DNA of 64,000 nt from Spirosoma arboris (lineage in GTDB: Bacteria > Bacteroidota > Bacteroidia > Cytophagales > Spirosomataceae): assembly GCF_009754945.1 (NCBI RefSeq), contig NZ_WPIN01000007.1, forward strand, positions 1 to 64,000, read 5' to 3'. Position numbers and translations under genes: made by a program. The notes beneath the pieces were generated by a model that worked only from the letters and a program-made list of their open reading frames with translations, was not told where the DNA came from and searched no databases. This document shows positions 33,926 to 43,134 of the stretch, piece after piece; positions within the stretch are counted from its first letter, which is position 1, and each line of letters opens with the position of its first letter.

Positions 33926-34882
33926 CTATCGATGTGGCAAAAGGCGCAACGTACTATAGAGTTTAGCTACTGGCCCTGGCACAATATAATTTCTAATTAC
34001 ATCTTTTGCTTTGTCCCAACTAGGTTTTGCCATATAAAGATACTTGAATGCCAGCCGCGCCCGACGAAAATAACTATCCTGATATTGTTTGGCATCCAGC
34101 ATCATTCGGTAATAACGGGCCATATTACGGCGCAGAATGCTGTTATAGCGATAATCAAGTTCCCGATTAATATCGCTGTACATTTGAATGCGATTACGCA
34201 GAAAGGTCTCATTCTGGTAATTATCATGAAAACTTGCCCCGGCGCGATTCTTCCGATACACGGACATGACCTCAGGAATATAGCCAATCTTACCGAGTTT
34301 AGCTTTTAGGATCAATCTTGGAATGTCACCACTCGACGACTCCCGAAACCAGGTCGGATACTCCTTAATACTATTCCGGTACATAGTACTCGACGTAGCC
34401 ATAAACCAGATTTCATCTTCGCCTATGAGGTCATCAACCGTATAAAACGGCTTCATATCATCGCCATTGAGTACGTGAGATGGGCTACCATCCTCATAGG
34501 TAATCAATGCATTATGAAAGGTCATTGAATAGTCCGGATGGGCATCCAGTAGATCGGCTTGCTTCTGAAGTTTCAAGGGGTTGGTTAAATAATCGTCCCC
34601 ATCAATTAAGGCGTAATATTCGCCTTTAGCCAGCTTCAGTGTCTCCAGAAAGTTAATTCCGCCATTTTTACCCATGTTGTGCGGATGCAACACGCCAATA
34701 ACCAGGCCGGGATACTGGCGTTCGTATTCCTGAATAATCTCCCGTGTACCATCGGTCGAAAAGTCATCGCCAACTAATATTTCAATAGGAAATGTCGTCT
34801 TCTGCGCCAAAACACTATCAATAGCTTCGCGGATGAATTTCTTCTGGTTATACGTGATAATCAGGACACTAACTTTTATCAT
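33926..34882 (-). CDS. Family 2 glycosyltransferase
   Basis: A 318-residue enzyme with a canonical GT-A start (VSVLIITYNQKKFIREAIDSVLAQ), the nucleotide-binding EILVGDDFSTDGTREII and the metal motif ALIDGDDYLTNP (about residues 93-104). The C-terminal third is Arg/Tyr-rich and helical (RNMARYYRMMLDAKQYQD), probably membrane-associated. The donor and acceptor are unknown. It is part of the same cluster as the epimerase and oxygenase upstream. Confidence 0.88.
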   Translation of the reverse strand: MIKVSVLIITYNQKKFIREAIDSVLAQKTTFPIEILVGDDFSTDGTREIIQEYERQYPGLVIGVLHPHNMGKNGGINFLETLKLAKGEYYALIDGDDYLTNPLKLQKQADLLDAHPDYSMTFHNALITYEDGSPSHVLNGDDMKPFYTVDDLIGEDEIWFMATSSTMYRNSIKEYPTWFRESSSGDIPRLILKAKLGKIGYIPEVMSVYRKNRAGASFHDNYQNETFLRNRIQMYSDINRELDYRYNSILRRNMARYYRMMLDAKQYQDSYFRRARLAFKYLYMAKPSWDKAKDVIRNYIVPGPVAKLYSTLRLLPHR

Positions 34883-34897
34883 AATAGTCTGTAGTAA

Positions 34898-34954
34898 GGA
34901 ATAAGCTAGGAGGCATCAGAAAAGTTTCCTCTTCAGCACCTCCTAGCTTATTCC
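34898..34954. repeat. Intergenic hairpin
   Basis: GGAATAAGCTAGGAGG (34898-34913) and its exact reverse complement at 34939-34954 bracket a 25-base loop, with partial pairing beyond. It sits between two codirectional genes of the glycan cluster. Confidence 0.8.
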
Positions 34955-34967
34955 TATTACCTTGCTT

Positions 34968-35780
34968 TTATACAGTTACTTCTTTAGCCGATTGAATCTG
35001 GGCTTTCCAACCCTGAGGTTCATCTTTTTCGGCAGGTTTTGCCCAAGGGTCGTAGAACGGCAGTATGGCCACCCATCGTCCAGCTGGATCATCCCAACTG
35101 AAGCGGTCAGCAAAGCTCGATGGACTAACCCAGTGTGGCAGGTCATAGCGAAATAAAATCATATCCCCCATATCCTGATAGCCCTCGGTTTCAACAATAT
35201 GATCGTTGATCACATAGCCTGTACCGCCTGAATTGTAGTCCTTTCTATATTGGTTCAGTGCCAGAATAGTACCAACTTTTTGTGGATTAAGTGGATGCCA
35301 GTGCCGCCCGAAGAAACTGCCTCCTAATGGGTAGTGTGTTACTTGGGGATGGAAATAAGGCTGTCCCTTACGGATACCATATTCTTCGTTATTACCAGTC
35401 AGGTTATTCCAAAACTGACGCATTGGGTTAAAAACGCCCATCAACGTCTGTTGCGTCGGTTCCTCAAGGTCTAGAATGGCATCGAAGGTATGGTCATGAA
35501 ACAATTGCGGGGCTTGCTGAATCTTGGCAATGTGCAATCGTTGCTTGTGCTGATTATTATCGAATGGATCGGGAGCTGTGGCCAGAGGAGTCTTAGATGC
35601 CCAGGTATGCGTAGCCTCAATAACACTACGAAGTGTCTCTTCTGGAATACCCGTTTTGATAATAACAATATTTGGCTCGTTGACTAACCGCATCACCTCT
35701 TCATACGGAATCTCAGGCACGATCTGGCCATCCTTGAATTGAGCGTCAACTTTTATGATATATTTTGCTACTTCTTTCAT
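34968..35780 (-). CDS. Possible 2-oxoglutarate/Fe(II)-dependent oxygenase
   Basis: The ATG at 35780 (MKEVAKYIIKVDAQFKDG) is preferred to the open frame's first Met at 35807, giving 270 residues. There is no signal or membrane helix. The centre has FFGRHWHPLNPQKVGTILALNQY and, later, GDMILFRYDLPHWVSPSSFADRFSWDDPAGRWVAILPFYDPW. A His-rich first strand, a second His and a downstream Arg (GRWVAIL) would fit the facial triad of the double-stranded beta-helix oxygenases (phytanoyl-CoA hydroxylase-like). The family is not certain. In this cluster it could hydroxylate a sugar or lipid intermediate. Confidence 0.45.
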   Translation of the reverse strand: MKEVAKYIIKVDAQFKDGQIVPEIPYEEVMRLVNEPNIVIIKTGIPEETLRSVIEATHTWASKTPLATAPDPFDNNQHKQRLHIAKIQQAPQLFHDHTFDAILDLEEPTQQTLMGVFNPMRQFWNNLTGNNEEYGIRKGQPYFHPQVTHYPLGGSFFGRHWHPLNPQKVGTILALNQYRKDYNSGGTGYVINDHIVETEGYQDMGDMILFRYDLPHWVSPSSFADRFSWDDPAGRWVAILPFYDPWAKPAEKDEPQGWKAQIQSAKEVTV

Positions 35781-35852
35781 GGTTATTCGCTTACTGATTT
35801 GGTACAAATTAGGCAGCTACCTACATAAAATGCAAATTCCACTACCCTGATT

Positions 35853-36803
35853 TTAATCAGTTTTTGATTGAGTGGCATAGCCAAATCCAGATGCACCAAA
35901 GCCGTTTCCGTTATAGAACATAACCCATTGATTCTGATGCGGAAAAATGTGACAATAGTCCATCATCATTGAGTCCCAGCCTTCAGTCGATCGTTCAATA
36001 CCAGCGAGTTCGTCTTTTCGTACCCACTCGACACCATCTTCCGATTCGGCATAGCCAATCCGATAACTACGCTGAACATCGGTTCGATAGTTGGTTGCGT
36101 TCCGATAGGAAAAATACATTTTGTACAAATTCCCATCCTTATAAACGGTTGGTCGACCAATGGCATCGGTAAATTCGTCGTAGCCTACGCAAACGTGTCC
36201 TGTGCGTTCCCAATGAATCCCATCTGCCGACTCTGCATATTTTACGTCGTAGAAAGGTTCAGGATGCCCATGAATCACCTCGATTTTGGTGCAGGACAGA
36301 TACCACATCCGCCACCGAATAGAGCCGTCAGCCTGCTCTTCCCGGATAACGCAGGGTTGTGCCACCCAAACCTGATCGAAAATGTAACGGTCGAGCAATG
36401 GCCCGGTAAATTTCCGCTCAAACGTCAAGCCGCCATCCTTACTAATTGCCAGGCCAATACCAAGCCGGTAGCTAGCCGTTTCGCTTTTATTCCAGCCGGT
36501 ATAGTATAACCAGATTTCGTCACCTACGGGCAAAAACCACGAAGGCATCGTTCCCGTTTCGTCAAACATACCCACTTCCCCTTTTGATAAGCAGGTCTTA
36601 TCGTGAACATAAACGACTTCGGAAAGATTGTCGGGATTCAGTTCAACAAATGACACTGCCGATGAAATGTTCTCATCGCGTGTGGAGAAATAAACGCGCA
36701 ACTTATCCTTCATCGGATAGCCAAACGGAACCTGTGCGTGGGTTCGACTGAATGGTTGCGAGCCATCAGGTTTATAAATCAGTCCTTTTTTTTGCCAGAT
36801 CAT
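35853..36803 (-). CDS. Beta-propeller glycosidase-like protein (GH43/GH32-type fold)
   Basis: A 316-residue cytoplasmic-looking protein starting MIWQKKGLIYKPDGS (ATG at 36803). Repeats such as RVYFSTRDENISSAVSFVELN, EIWLYYTGWNKSETASYRLGIGLAISKDGGLTFERKF, RMWYLSCTKI, VKYAESADGIHWERTGH and KMYFSYRNATNYR are the blades of a five-bladed beta-propeller. This fold is shared by GH43, GH62, GH32 and GH130. Acidic residues are present, but I cannot place the catalytic set. It lies in the glycan cluster and is often seen beside glycosyltransferases, where it may act on an activated or lipid-linked sugar. Confidence 0.7.
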   Translation of the reverse strand: MIWQKKGLIYKPDGSQPFSRTHAQVPFGYPMKDKLRVYFSTRDENISSAVSFVELNPDNLSEVVYVHDKTCLSKGEVGMFDETGTMPSWFLPVGDEIWLYYTGWNKSETASYRLGIGLAISKDGGLTFERKFTGPLLDRYIFDQVWVAQPCVIREEQADGSIRWRMWYLSCTKIEVIHGHPEPFYDVKYAESADGIHWERTGHVCVGYDEFTDAIGRPTVYKDGNLYKMYFSYRNATNYRTDVQRSYRIGYAESEDGVEWVRKDELAGIERSTEGWDSMMMDYCHIFPHQNQWVMFYNGNGFGASGFGYATQSKTD

Positions 36804-36848
36804 CAAATTCAGGTATTGTGTACAGTTTCAATTTCGTAAAACCGCAAC

Positions 36849-37922
36849 TTATTTTACTGGAGACAGACGTGCAGCCATACTATCATGAATCTGGCTCATT
36901 GTTTCTTTCAAATCGAATGTCCAGTCCCAACCAGGGTAATGTTGTTTAAATTTGGTCAGGTCAGAAATGTACCAGATATGGTCACCACTCCGGTTGGTTT
37001 CCGAATATTGATAATTCATTTTATTGCCCGAAATTTCTTCACAAAGAGCAATTGCCTCGATCATTGAGCAATTCGCGTAGCGGCCACCACCAGCATTATA
37101 TACTTCGCCTGGACGTGGATTTTGATAGAAATGCCAGAACATATTCACCAAATCCCAGCTATGGATATTGTCGCGAACCTGTTTGCCCTTATAGCCAAAA
37201 ATGGTGTACTGGTTTCCGGTGATGGCGCACTTCATGAGGTACGAAAGGAAGCCGTGCAACTGCGCTCCCGAGTGATTCGGCCCAGTTAAGCAACCTCCCC
37301 GGAATACGCCGGTATTCATCCCAAAATAGCGACCATACTCCTGCACCATAATATCGGCAGCTACTTTCGACGCCCCAAAGACCGAGTGTTTCGTATGATC
37401 AAGGCTCATGTGCTCGTCAATACCATTCTCGAAATAAGGGTGGTTATGATCGATTTCCCAGCGCGTTTCGGTCTCGATCAACGGCAGATAATTAGGATTA
37501 TCTCCGTAAACTTTGTTTGTAGACGTGAAGATAAAGACGGCTTCGGGGCAATGAAGCCGGGTCATCTCAAGCATGTTGAGTGTTCCTACTGCATTTACGC
37601 CAAAGTCGGTAAACGGCTCACGGGCGGCCCAGTCGTGGCTTGGCTGTGCAGCTGTATGTAACACCAATTTAATATCGGTGCCAAATTCCTTAAAGATTAC
37701 TTCCAGTTGTGGCACTTCCCGAATATCGGCGGCACGGTGCGCGTAGTTCGAATAGGTTTCGGACAAACGATTGCGGTTCCATTCTGTCGAGCCATCAGCT
37801 CCAAAGAAGTACTGCCGCATATTATTATCAATTCCGACAACGAGGTCAAATTTATCAGCAAAAAAGGCAACGGCTTCACTACCAATCAAACCAGCGGAAC
37901 CCGTAACTAGTGCAATTTTCAT
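36849..37922 (-). CDS. NAD-dependent epimerase, CDP-paratose 2-epimerase-like
   Basis: A 357-residue extended short-chain dehydrogenase/reductase. The dinucleotide motif is TGSAGLIGSE (about residues 7-16). The section GIDNNMRQYFFGADGSTEWN is typical of CDP-tyvelose/paratose epimerase-like proteins. STNKVYGDNPN follows. The catalytic YxxxK appears as FGASK (HSVFGASKVAAD), i.e. Phe replaces Tyr. I believe related proteins also carry Phe, but this should be checked. It is the first gene of the minus-strand glycan cluster and would supply an epimerised nucleotide sugar. Confidence 0.8.
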   Translation of the reverse strand: MKIALVTGSAGLIGSEAVAFFADKFDLVVGIDNNMRQYFFGADGSTEWNRNRLSETYSNYAHRAADIREVPQLEVIFKEFGTDIKLVLHTAAQPSHDWAAREPFTDFGVNAVGTLNMLEMTRLHCPEAVFIFTSTNKVYGDNPNYLPLIETETRWEIDHNHPYFENGIDEHMSLDHTKHSVFGASKVAADIMVQEYGRYFGMNTGVFRGGCLTGPNHSGAQLHGFLSYLMKCAITGNQYTIFGYKGKQVRDNIHSWDLVNMFWHFYQNPRPGEVYNAGGGRYANCSMIEAIALCEEISGNKMNYQYSETNRSGDHIWYISDLTKFKQHYPGWDWTFDLKETMSQIHDSMAARLSPVK

Positions 37923-38084
37923 ATAGTTATTCGTGCGTCAAGGCGGTTTTCTAACAAAATAATACTCTTTTCAAATTCAGTTTGACTGAACAAAGTAACG
38001 CAAAAATTTACACTTACATGTCTTTCCGGCACTTTACATTGACGATCAGACAATGCTTTTTAGCCAATGGTCAGACAAAATAAA

Positions 38085-38120
38085 AGCGATGAATCAGCAG
38101 TTATTTGCTGATTCATCGCT
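38085..38120. terminator. Perfect hairpin, probable terminator
   Basis: AGCGATGAATCAGCA (38085-38099) pairs perfectly with TGCTGATTCATCGCT (38106-38120) over a six-base loop. It lies 25 bases downstream of the lipoprotein stop (minus strand). A-rich sequence on its left gives a T-rich tail on that strand. Confidence 0.7.
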
Positions 38121-38144
38121 CTAAATGCCCTTAGTCAATCCTTA

Positions 38145-38423
38145 TTACAGACTCTGAGTAGTATTATGAGGTCCAAACAATTTCTCACGAATCTTCTGCG
38201 CCTTTGCATCAAGCTCAGGGTTGGCCGTGTATGTATATTTTGATTGAACAGCTGCCGAATCTTTACCTTTTCCGTAAACTTCAGCATCTCCAGCCTTATA
38301 GTCGGAACGAAAATCTTCTGCCCGGTAGTCTGTTTGACGAATGGAGTTATACTTTTGATAGTCGCACGATGCCAGCGACATCACCACTACAGCCAACAAA
38401 CCTATATTGAATACGCGTTTCAT
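38145..38423 (-). CDS. Small lipoprotein
   Basis: A 92-residue lipoprotein counted from the ATG at 38423 (MKRVFNIGLLAVVVMSLASC), with a lipobox LASC. The mature part is charged and Tyr-rich (DYQKYNSIRQTDYRAEDFRS, then a helical KAQKIREKLFG). The function and family are unknown. A strong hairpin follows it. Confidence 0.7.
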   Translation of the reverse strand: MKRVFNIGLLAVVVMSLASCDYQKYNSIRQTDYRAEDFRSDYKAGDAEVYGKGKDSAAVQSKYTYTANPELDAKAQKIREKLFGPHNTTQSL

Positions 38424-38527
38424 AGCCACTTGATTACGAATTGATTCGACAAAAATAAGAAACAGTCGTTAGCCAACACTCGATAGCTGTCAGTTTTTTT
38501 CTTTTTGCCCTTATTTACGAACGCAGA

Positions 38528-40258
38528 TTACCCTATTTTTTTGATTTCGTCGCCCACAAAGCGCATCAATTCCTGGATATGATCGCGCGAAAAGTCAAAT
38601 GGCACGTTAGCCGCTGCATATATTTCACGGATAGGAGCTTTGTACCCCAGGCTCAAGGCTTTTTTGTAACCCGCTAATCCAGCTTTAGGATCTTGCCGGT
38701 AGTTTCGCCAAACTCCAATGGCTCCCAATTGAGCAATACCATATTCGATATAATAGAAAGGCACTTCGTATAAGTGCAGTTGACGCTGCCAAATATACTC
38801 CTGATAAAAGGCAAACCCATCCCAATTTGTTATGGTATCGGCAAATTGATTGTAAATCCGAAGCCAGTTTTCACGACGTTCAGCATCGGTATGGGTTGGA
38901 TTCTCATAAATCCAGTGCTGGAATTTATCAATCGTAGCCACCCAGGGCAGTGTCTCAATGATGGATTCCAAATGTTGTAGTTTGGCTCGCCGTAGTTCAT
39001 CTGGATTCTCAAAAAATACATCCCAATGATCCATAGAGAGTAATTCCATGCTCATAGAGGCAAGTTCGGCCACTTCCATGGGGGGATTACGGAACGCTTT
39101 CAGCGGCAAATCGCGCGTTAGAAACGAATGAACGGCGTGGCCACCTTCATGAACCATTGTCACTAAATCGCGTAGGCTTGACGTCGCATTCATGAAAATA
39201 AACGGCACGCCAATTTCTTCGAGCGGGTAATTGTAGCCACCAGGTGCTTTTCCCTTTCTTGATTCCAGATCGAGATGACCCATTGCCCGCATAATCCGTA
39301 GATCATCACCTAATTCCCTGTCGAGTCGGTCAAAGCAGGTAATCGCCTTTTCAAGAAGTTCATCCCCTGTAGCGAAAGGCTTCAAAGGCGGACGCCCTTC
39401 TACATCTACTTTGGCATCCCAGGGCCGTAATGGATCAACTGAAAGTTTTTCCTTTCGCTCGCTGGCCAGATCATTCAATAATGGCACAACGGATTCGGCC
39501 ACCGACTCGTGAAAATTGAAGCAGTCCTGTGGTGTGTAATCGAATCGACCAAGTGCCGCAAATGAGTAGTCTCGAAAATTGGCAAACCCGGCATTGATAG
39601 CTATTTGATGACGAAGGGTTCGCAATCGGTCGAATAATTGGTCGAGTACTTCGTGGTCCTGATAACGGCGCTCCCAGATTTTGCGCCAGGCATCTTCTCG
39701 CACAGCCCGATCGGTCGATTGCAATCGGTCGCTGGCTGCGGGCAAGGTCATTTCATTACCATCAATCGTAACGGTCATTGCTCCAACAATGGCTCCATAC
39801 TTCCGCTCTTCGGTCTGGAGTTCGGTTTGAAGCGGAATATTTTCTTCCCGGAAAATTTCGATAGCCTTTTTCATCCCCCGCACCATAACGTCGTAGCCTT
39901 CGTCGGTCAATTGGCTCAAAAATGGGCTGTTTACTGCTTTGAGGTCAAGATCGTTACCATAAGCGGTCATGGGCGGCTGAATCTCTGCAATGAAAAAATT
40001 GAGATTATTTACCAATTCCTCGTTGGCGGTATCACAGGTCATGCGAATATAACGCCACGCAAAATCTTCGGACAAATACGATTCCAGTTCGCTTCGGTCC
40101 AATAACCACTGGCGCAGATCTTCGGCATCACGCAGAGGCCGGGCCAGCAGATCATCATACAAAGGTTTAACATCGTCCCAACTTTGGAGGGCTATTGTCT
40201 CGCCAATAAAGGGTCGGGCTGGACGAGTAGGAATAGGCAGGGTTTCGTTTGCGGTCAT
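38528..40258 (-). CDS. M3 family oligoendopeptidase
   Basis: A 576-residue cytoplasmic metallopeptidase. The zinc motif is HEGGHAVHSFL (about residues 367-377; HExxH form), with the third ligand Glu in the following helix (EVAELASMSMELLSMDHW). It resembles the PepF/M3B type, which degrades peptides of moderate length. Length is close to the family norm. No signal peptide. It stands alone, facing away from the BlaI gene. Confidence 0.92.
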   Translation of the reverse strand: MTANETLPIPTRPARPFIGETIALQSWDDVKPLYDDLLARPLRDAEDLRQWLLDRSELESYLSEDFAWRYIRMTCDTANEELVNNLNFFIAEIQPPMTAYGNDLDLKAVNSPFLSQLTDEGYDVMVRGMKKAIEIFREENIPLQTELQTEERKYGAIVGAMTVTIDGNEMTLPAASDRLQSTDRAVREDAWRKIWERRYQDHEVLDQLFDRLRTLRHQIAINAGFANFRDYSFAALGRFDYTPQDCFNFHESVAESVVPLLNDLASERKEKLSVDPLRPWDAKVDVEGRPPLKPFATGDELLEKAITCFDRLDRELGDDLRIMRAMGHLDLESRKGKAPGGYNYPLEEIGVPFIFMNATSSLRDLVTMVHEGGHAVHSFLTRDLPLKAFRNPPMEVAELASMSMELLSMDHWDVFFENPDELRRAKLQHLESIIETLPWVATIDKFQHWIYENPTHTDAERRENWLRIYNQFADTITNWDGFAFYQEYIWQRQLHLYEVPFYYIEYGIAQLGAIGVWRNYRQDPKAGLAGYKKALSLGYKAPIREIYAAANVPFDFSRDHIQELMRFVGDEIKKIG

Positions 40259-40369
40259 TGGTAGTTTGGCTTAAAAGCCGTGACTATTGATAATATCTGG
40301 TAAGCGTGCGGCTTTCTGGCCGCGCTACAATAAGTCAATCTAAAACTTTTTTGTTCACAAATTTGCAAC

Positions 40370-40410
40370 TACGAAATTGTTCGTATATGTTTACTACGAA
40401 ATTATTCGTA
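40370..40410. promoter_or_regulatory. Two BlaI-type operators
   Basis: Two near-identical palindromes, TACGAA-ATTG-TTCGTA (40370-40385) and TACGAA-ATTA-TTCGTA (40395-40410), lie 25 bases apart, ending nine bases before the BlaI start codon. BlaI/MecI repressors bind dyads of this size, so this is very likely autoregulation of the blaI-M56 operon. The sequence differs from the staphylococcal TACA/TGTA form. Confidence 0.85.
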
Positions 40411-40418
40411 GATCAATT

Positions 40419-40808
40419 ATGAAGCCAACCGACTCTGAACTGGAAATTCTGCACGTACTCTGGACCAATGGCCCCAGCACGGTACGTCAGGTATACGATA
40501 CGTTGAGCCAAAGCCGCGACATCGGCTACACAACGGCACTGAAACTAATGCAGATTATGTACGAAAAAGGATTGCTCTCCCGTGAAGAAGATTCTCGTTC
40601 ACACATCTACACAGCGGCTGTAAGCGAAGAAGACACGCAACGGAATTTAGTTGATCGCTTTGTTGAAACGGCATTCCGGGGATCGGCATCGAAGTTAGTG
40701 ATGCAGATTTTGGGGCAACATAAAGCCTCTCGTGAAGAATTAGATGAGATTAAAAATCTACTAAGCGATCTGAACCGGGACGCCGGCCGCCAGGATTTAT
40801 CTGATTGA
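40419..40808 (+). CDS. BlaI/MecI/CopY family repressor
   Basis: The ATG at 40419 (MKPTDSELEILHVLWTNGPSTVRQVYDTLSQ) is the usual start, giving 129 residues; the upstream 14 codons of the open frame overlap the operators. The winged helix covers residues 1-75 (GYTTALKLMQIMYEKGLLSREE) and the dimerisation helices the rest. A matching protease-sensor gene follows about 110 bases downstream. Signal-dependent cleavage or release of the repressor would induce the operon. Confidence 0.93.
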   Translation: MKPTDSELEILHVLWTNGPSTVRQVYDTLSQSRDIGYTTALKLMQIMYEKGLLSREEDSRSHIYTAAVSEEDTQRNLVDRFVETAFRGSASKLVMQILGQHKASREELDEIKNLLSDLNRDAGRQDLSD

Positions 40809-40916
40809 ACTGATTAGCATGATTTTGCAAAATCTGATTCATGATTTTAAACGAATGCGATTACTCTGTTTTTGTATAAAATGATTTTACTCACACTTAA
40901 CGATTTCCTATAACTC

Positions 40917-43133
40917 ATGAACGCTTTCCATTTTTTGTCGAATCCGGTGGTGGATGCCTTGGGCTGGACGTTGCTCCATGCACTTTGGCAGGGTTTCGCT
41001 CTGGTTCTACCTGTGGCGGTGACTCTGCATCTGCTTCGGAATAAATCGAGTATGCTACGCTATCGTGTAAGTGTACTCACTTTGCTAACGCAGTTGCTAG
41101 CATCAGGAGCCACATTTATTTGGTATTATGAGCCCGTTGTTGATAATCAGCCAATCGCTCCCTCAACTGCCATCCACTATGCGAGACTGGTTAAGTGGCA
41201 AACGGTGACCCAAAACCTACCCTGGCATCAGCAAACGCAGTTATTTCTGGAAAATCACCTAAGTCAGTTCGTACTTATCTATCTAATTGGGGTTGCCCTG
41301 TTTGGGTTGCGTCTTACCGGCGGTTGGGTATACTTACAGCGCCTAAGCAAGACGGCGACAAAACCCACTACCCAAAACTGGACTCAACTAACTAATCGGC
41401 TTCGTTCAGCATTGGCGATTAAAGCTGTTGTTCAGGTTCGTGAATCAGCGCGTATTACGGTGCCAATGGTGGTAGGTGTATTGAAACCTGTTTTACTATT
41501 GCCAATTGGTCTAGCTACGAGCTTGTCTATGCGTGAAATAGAGGCCGTTTTGGCCCATGAATTAGCGCATATAAAACGGCACGACTATGCGGTGAATCTC
41601 CTCCAATCGGTTGTTGAGGTTCTGTATTTCTTCCACCCAGCTTTGTGGTGGCTGTCGGCTCGTGTACGTGAAGAACGCGAACATTGCTGTGATGATCTGG
41701 CCGTACAGGTTTGCGGGGGTAATGGGCGTATCCTGGCGCAGGCTCTTGCCCGGGTAGAAGAGCTACGGCTTATGAATCTGGATCAAACACCCGCTCTAGC
41801 CATGGCGTTTGCTTCTAAACGACAGCATTTACTGCATCGGGTTCGACGGGTATTGGGAGTTCCAACCCGACCTTTTGTTTCGAATGCCAGCTTAGCCGGA
41901 CTAACGCTCGCTACTATTCTACTGATGAGTGTATCGGTCTACGCAGTGCAAAAGCAGGATGAACCGAAGGCTACTGCAAAACAACCGAAGCCAGCCCATT
42001 CGACACGCCGGCATAAGATCGATACTAATTCGGAATATGGTATGGTCGACGGCAAGAAAGTAGACTATGTGATCTGGAAGGGGCAGAAATTGTCTGCTGC
42101 CCGTGTAGCTAAGCTGCAAAGCCAGCTAAATCAGGTAATGGCCGGACAGCTCTTACTCGATGACGTGAAACAACCTGATCGCGACATCCTGTTAACAATT
42201 ATTGAAAAGAACCAGGCGTTTGATGGGGGAATGAATGCGCTGGCAGAAGGGCTATCCCATATTGATTACAGCAATATTGTTGCATCGGCCCTAAAGGACG
42301 TTCCGCTTAGTCCAGATGGAACTGTAGAAGGATTGGCCAAAGTCGATTACAACAGCATTATTAACGATGCCTTTGCTTCAATCCCTCACTCTAAATCTAG
42401 TCCAGATTCGCTTGCCCCCCAACGCGCTTTCCAACAACGGCAGCTGGATAGCTTAAGCCAGCTCGTAGCGCAACGGGCGCAACAGGTTCAGGCATTACAC
42501 CTTCAGATGGAGAAAATGCAGTTCCCAATTGAAGAATTTGGACGCAGCCAACAGTTACTGGAATGGCGTAAAGAGAAACTGATGGAAGCTCGAAATACCC
42601 TGATCGAAAAACAGCGACGGGTGATGTATCAGGATGGCAAACAGAAATTGAGTGTGGCCGAAATTGAGAAACAAGTAGCAGCGCTTGAGCCGGAAATCAA
42701 AAAACAGGAAGCCAGTATCGAGGAAGCCAATCGACAACTGGAAGAAACACAATCGAAGCTAATAGAAGCCCGAAAGCCGCTTGAAAAGTTAGAACGTGAG
42801 TCTCAGCAATTGGATGAACAAATGGAGCGATTATCGGAAGAAATGGAGCGACATGGAGAAAAGTTATCGCGGTTGTCGGGCGAACTGTCTGATCTGGATA
42901 TGGACATAAATGTCAACGTTAACACAGACAGAGGCCGTGGCATACGCACTCCTCGTGCCCCACGTGCTATGCGCACACCCCGACCTAGCGTGAACGTTAT
43001 AGCTCCGGCTGCACCGGCAGTCCCATCAGTACGAGCTCATGTAGCACCAGCAATTGCACCGCCTACACCTCCAGCACGGGTAGCAAAGCCCCGAGCACCT
43101 AAACCAGCGGTAGCCCCAAAAGTCGACGATTAG
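40917..43133 (+). CDS. BlaR1-like M56 metallopeptidase with coiled-coil C-terminus
   Basis: A 738-residue membrane protein. Helices lie at about 12-40, 52-72, 115-135 and 320-342. The zinc motif is HELAH (214-218) within LAHELAHIKRHDYAVNLLQ, and EEREHCCDDLAV supplies the distal ligand, as in BlaR1/MecR1. After the last helix the family's penicillin-binding sensor is absent. Instead there is a linker with short degenerate repeats (LAEGLSHIDYSNIVASAL, LAKVDYNSIINDAF), then about 150 residues of coiled coil (about 500-655), and an Ala/Pro/Arg-rich tail. The inducing signal is therefore probably not a beta-lactam. It forms an operon with the BlaI gene. Confidence 0.88.
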   Translation: MNAFHFLSNPVVDALGWTLLHALWQGFALVLPVAVTLHLLRNKSSMLRYRVSVLTLLTQLLASGATFIWYYEPVVDNQPIAPSTAIHYARLVKWQTVTQNLPWHQQTQLFLENHLSQFVLIYLIGVALFGLRLTGGWVYLQRLSKTATKPTTQNWTQLTNRLRSALAIKAVVQVRESARITVPMVVGVLKPVLLLPIGLATSLSMREIEAVLAHELAHIKRHDYAVNLLQSVVEVLYFFHPALWWLSARVREEREHCCDDLAVQVCGGNGRILAQALARVEELRLMNLDQTPALAMAFASKRQHLLHRVRRVLGVPTRPFVSNASLAGLTLATILLMSVSVYAVQKQDEPKATAKQPKPAHSTRRHKIDTNSEYGMVDGKKVDYVIWKGQKLSAARVAKLQSQLNQVMAGQLLLDDVKQPDRDILLTIIEKNQAFDGGMNALAEGLSHIDYSNIVASALKDVPLSPDGTVEGLAKVDYNSIINDAFASIPHSKSSPDSLAPQRAFQQRQLDSLSQLVAQRAQQVQALHLQMEKMQFPIEEFGRSQQLLEWRKEKLMEARNTLIEKQRRVMYQDGKQKLSVAEIEKQVAALEPEIKKQEASIEEANRQLEETQSKLIEARKPLEKLERESQQLDEQMERLSEEMERHGEKLSRLSGELSDLDMDINVNVNTDRGRGIRTPRAPRAMRTPRPSVNVIAPAAPAVPSVRAHVAPAIAPPTPPARVAKPRAPKPAVAPKVDD

Positions 43134-43134
43134 G

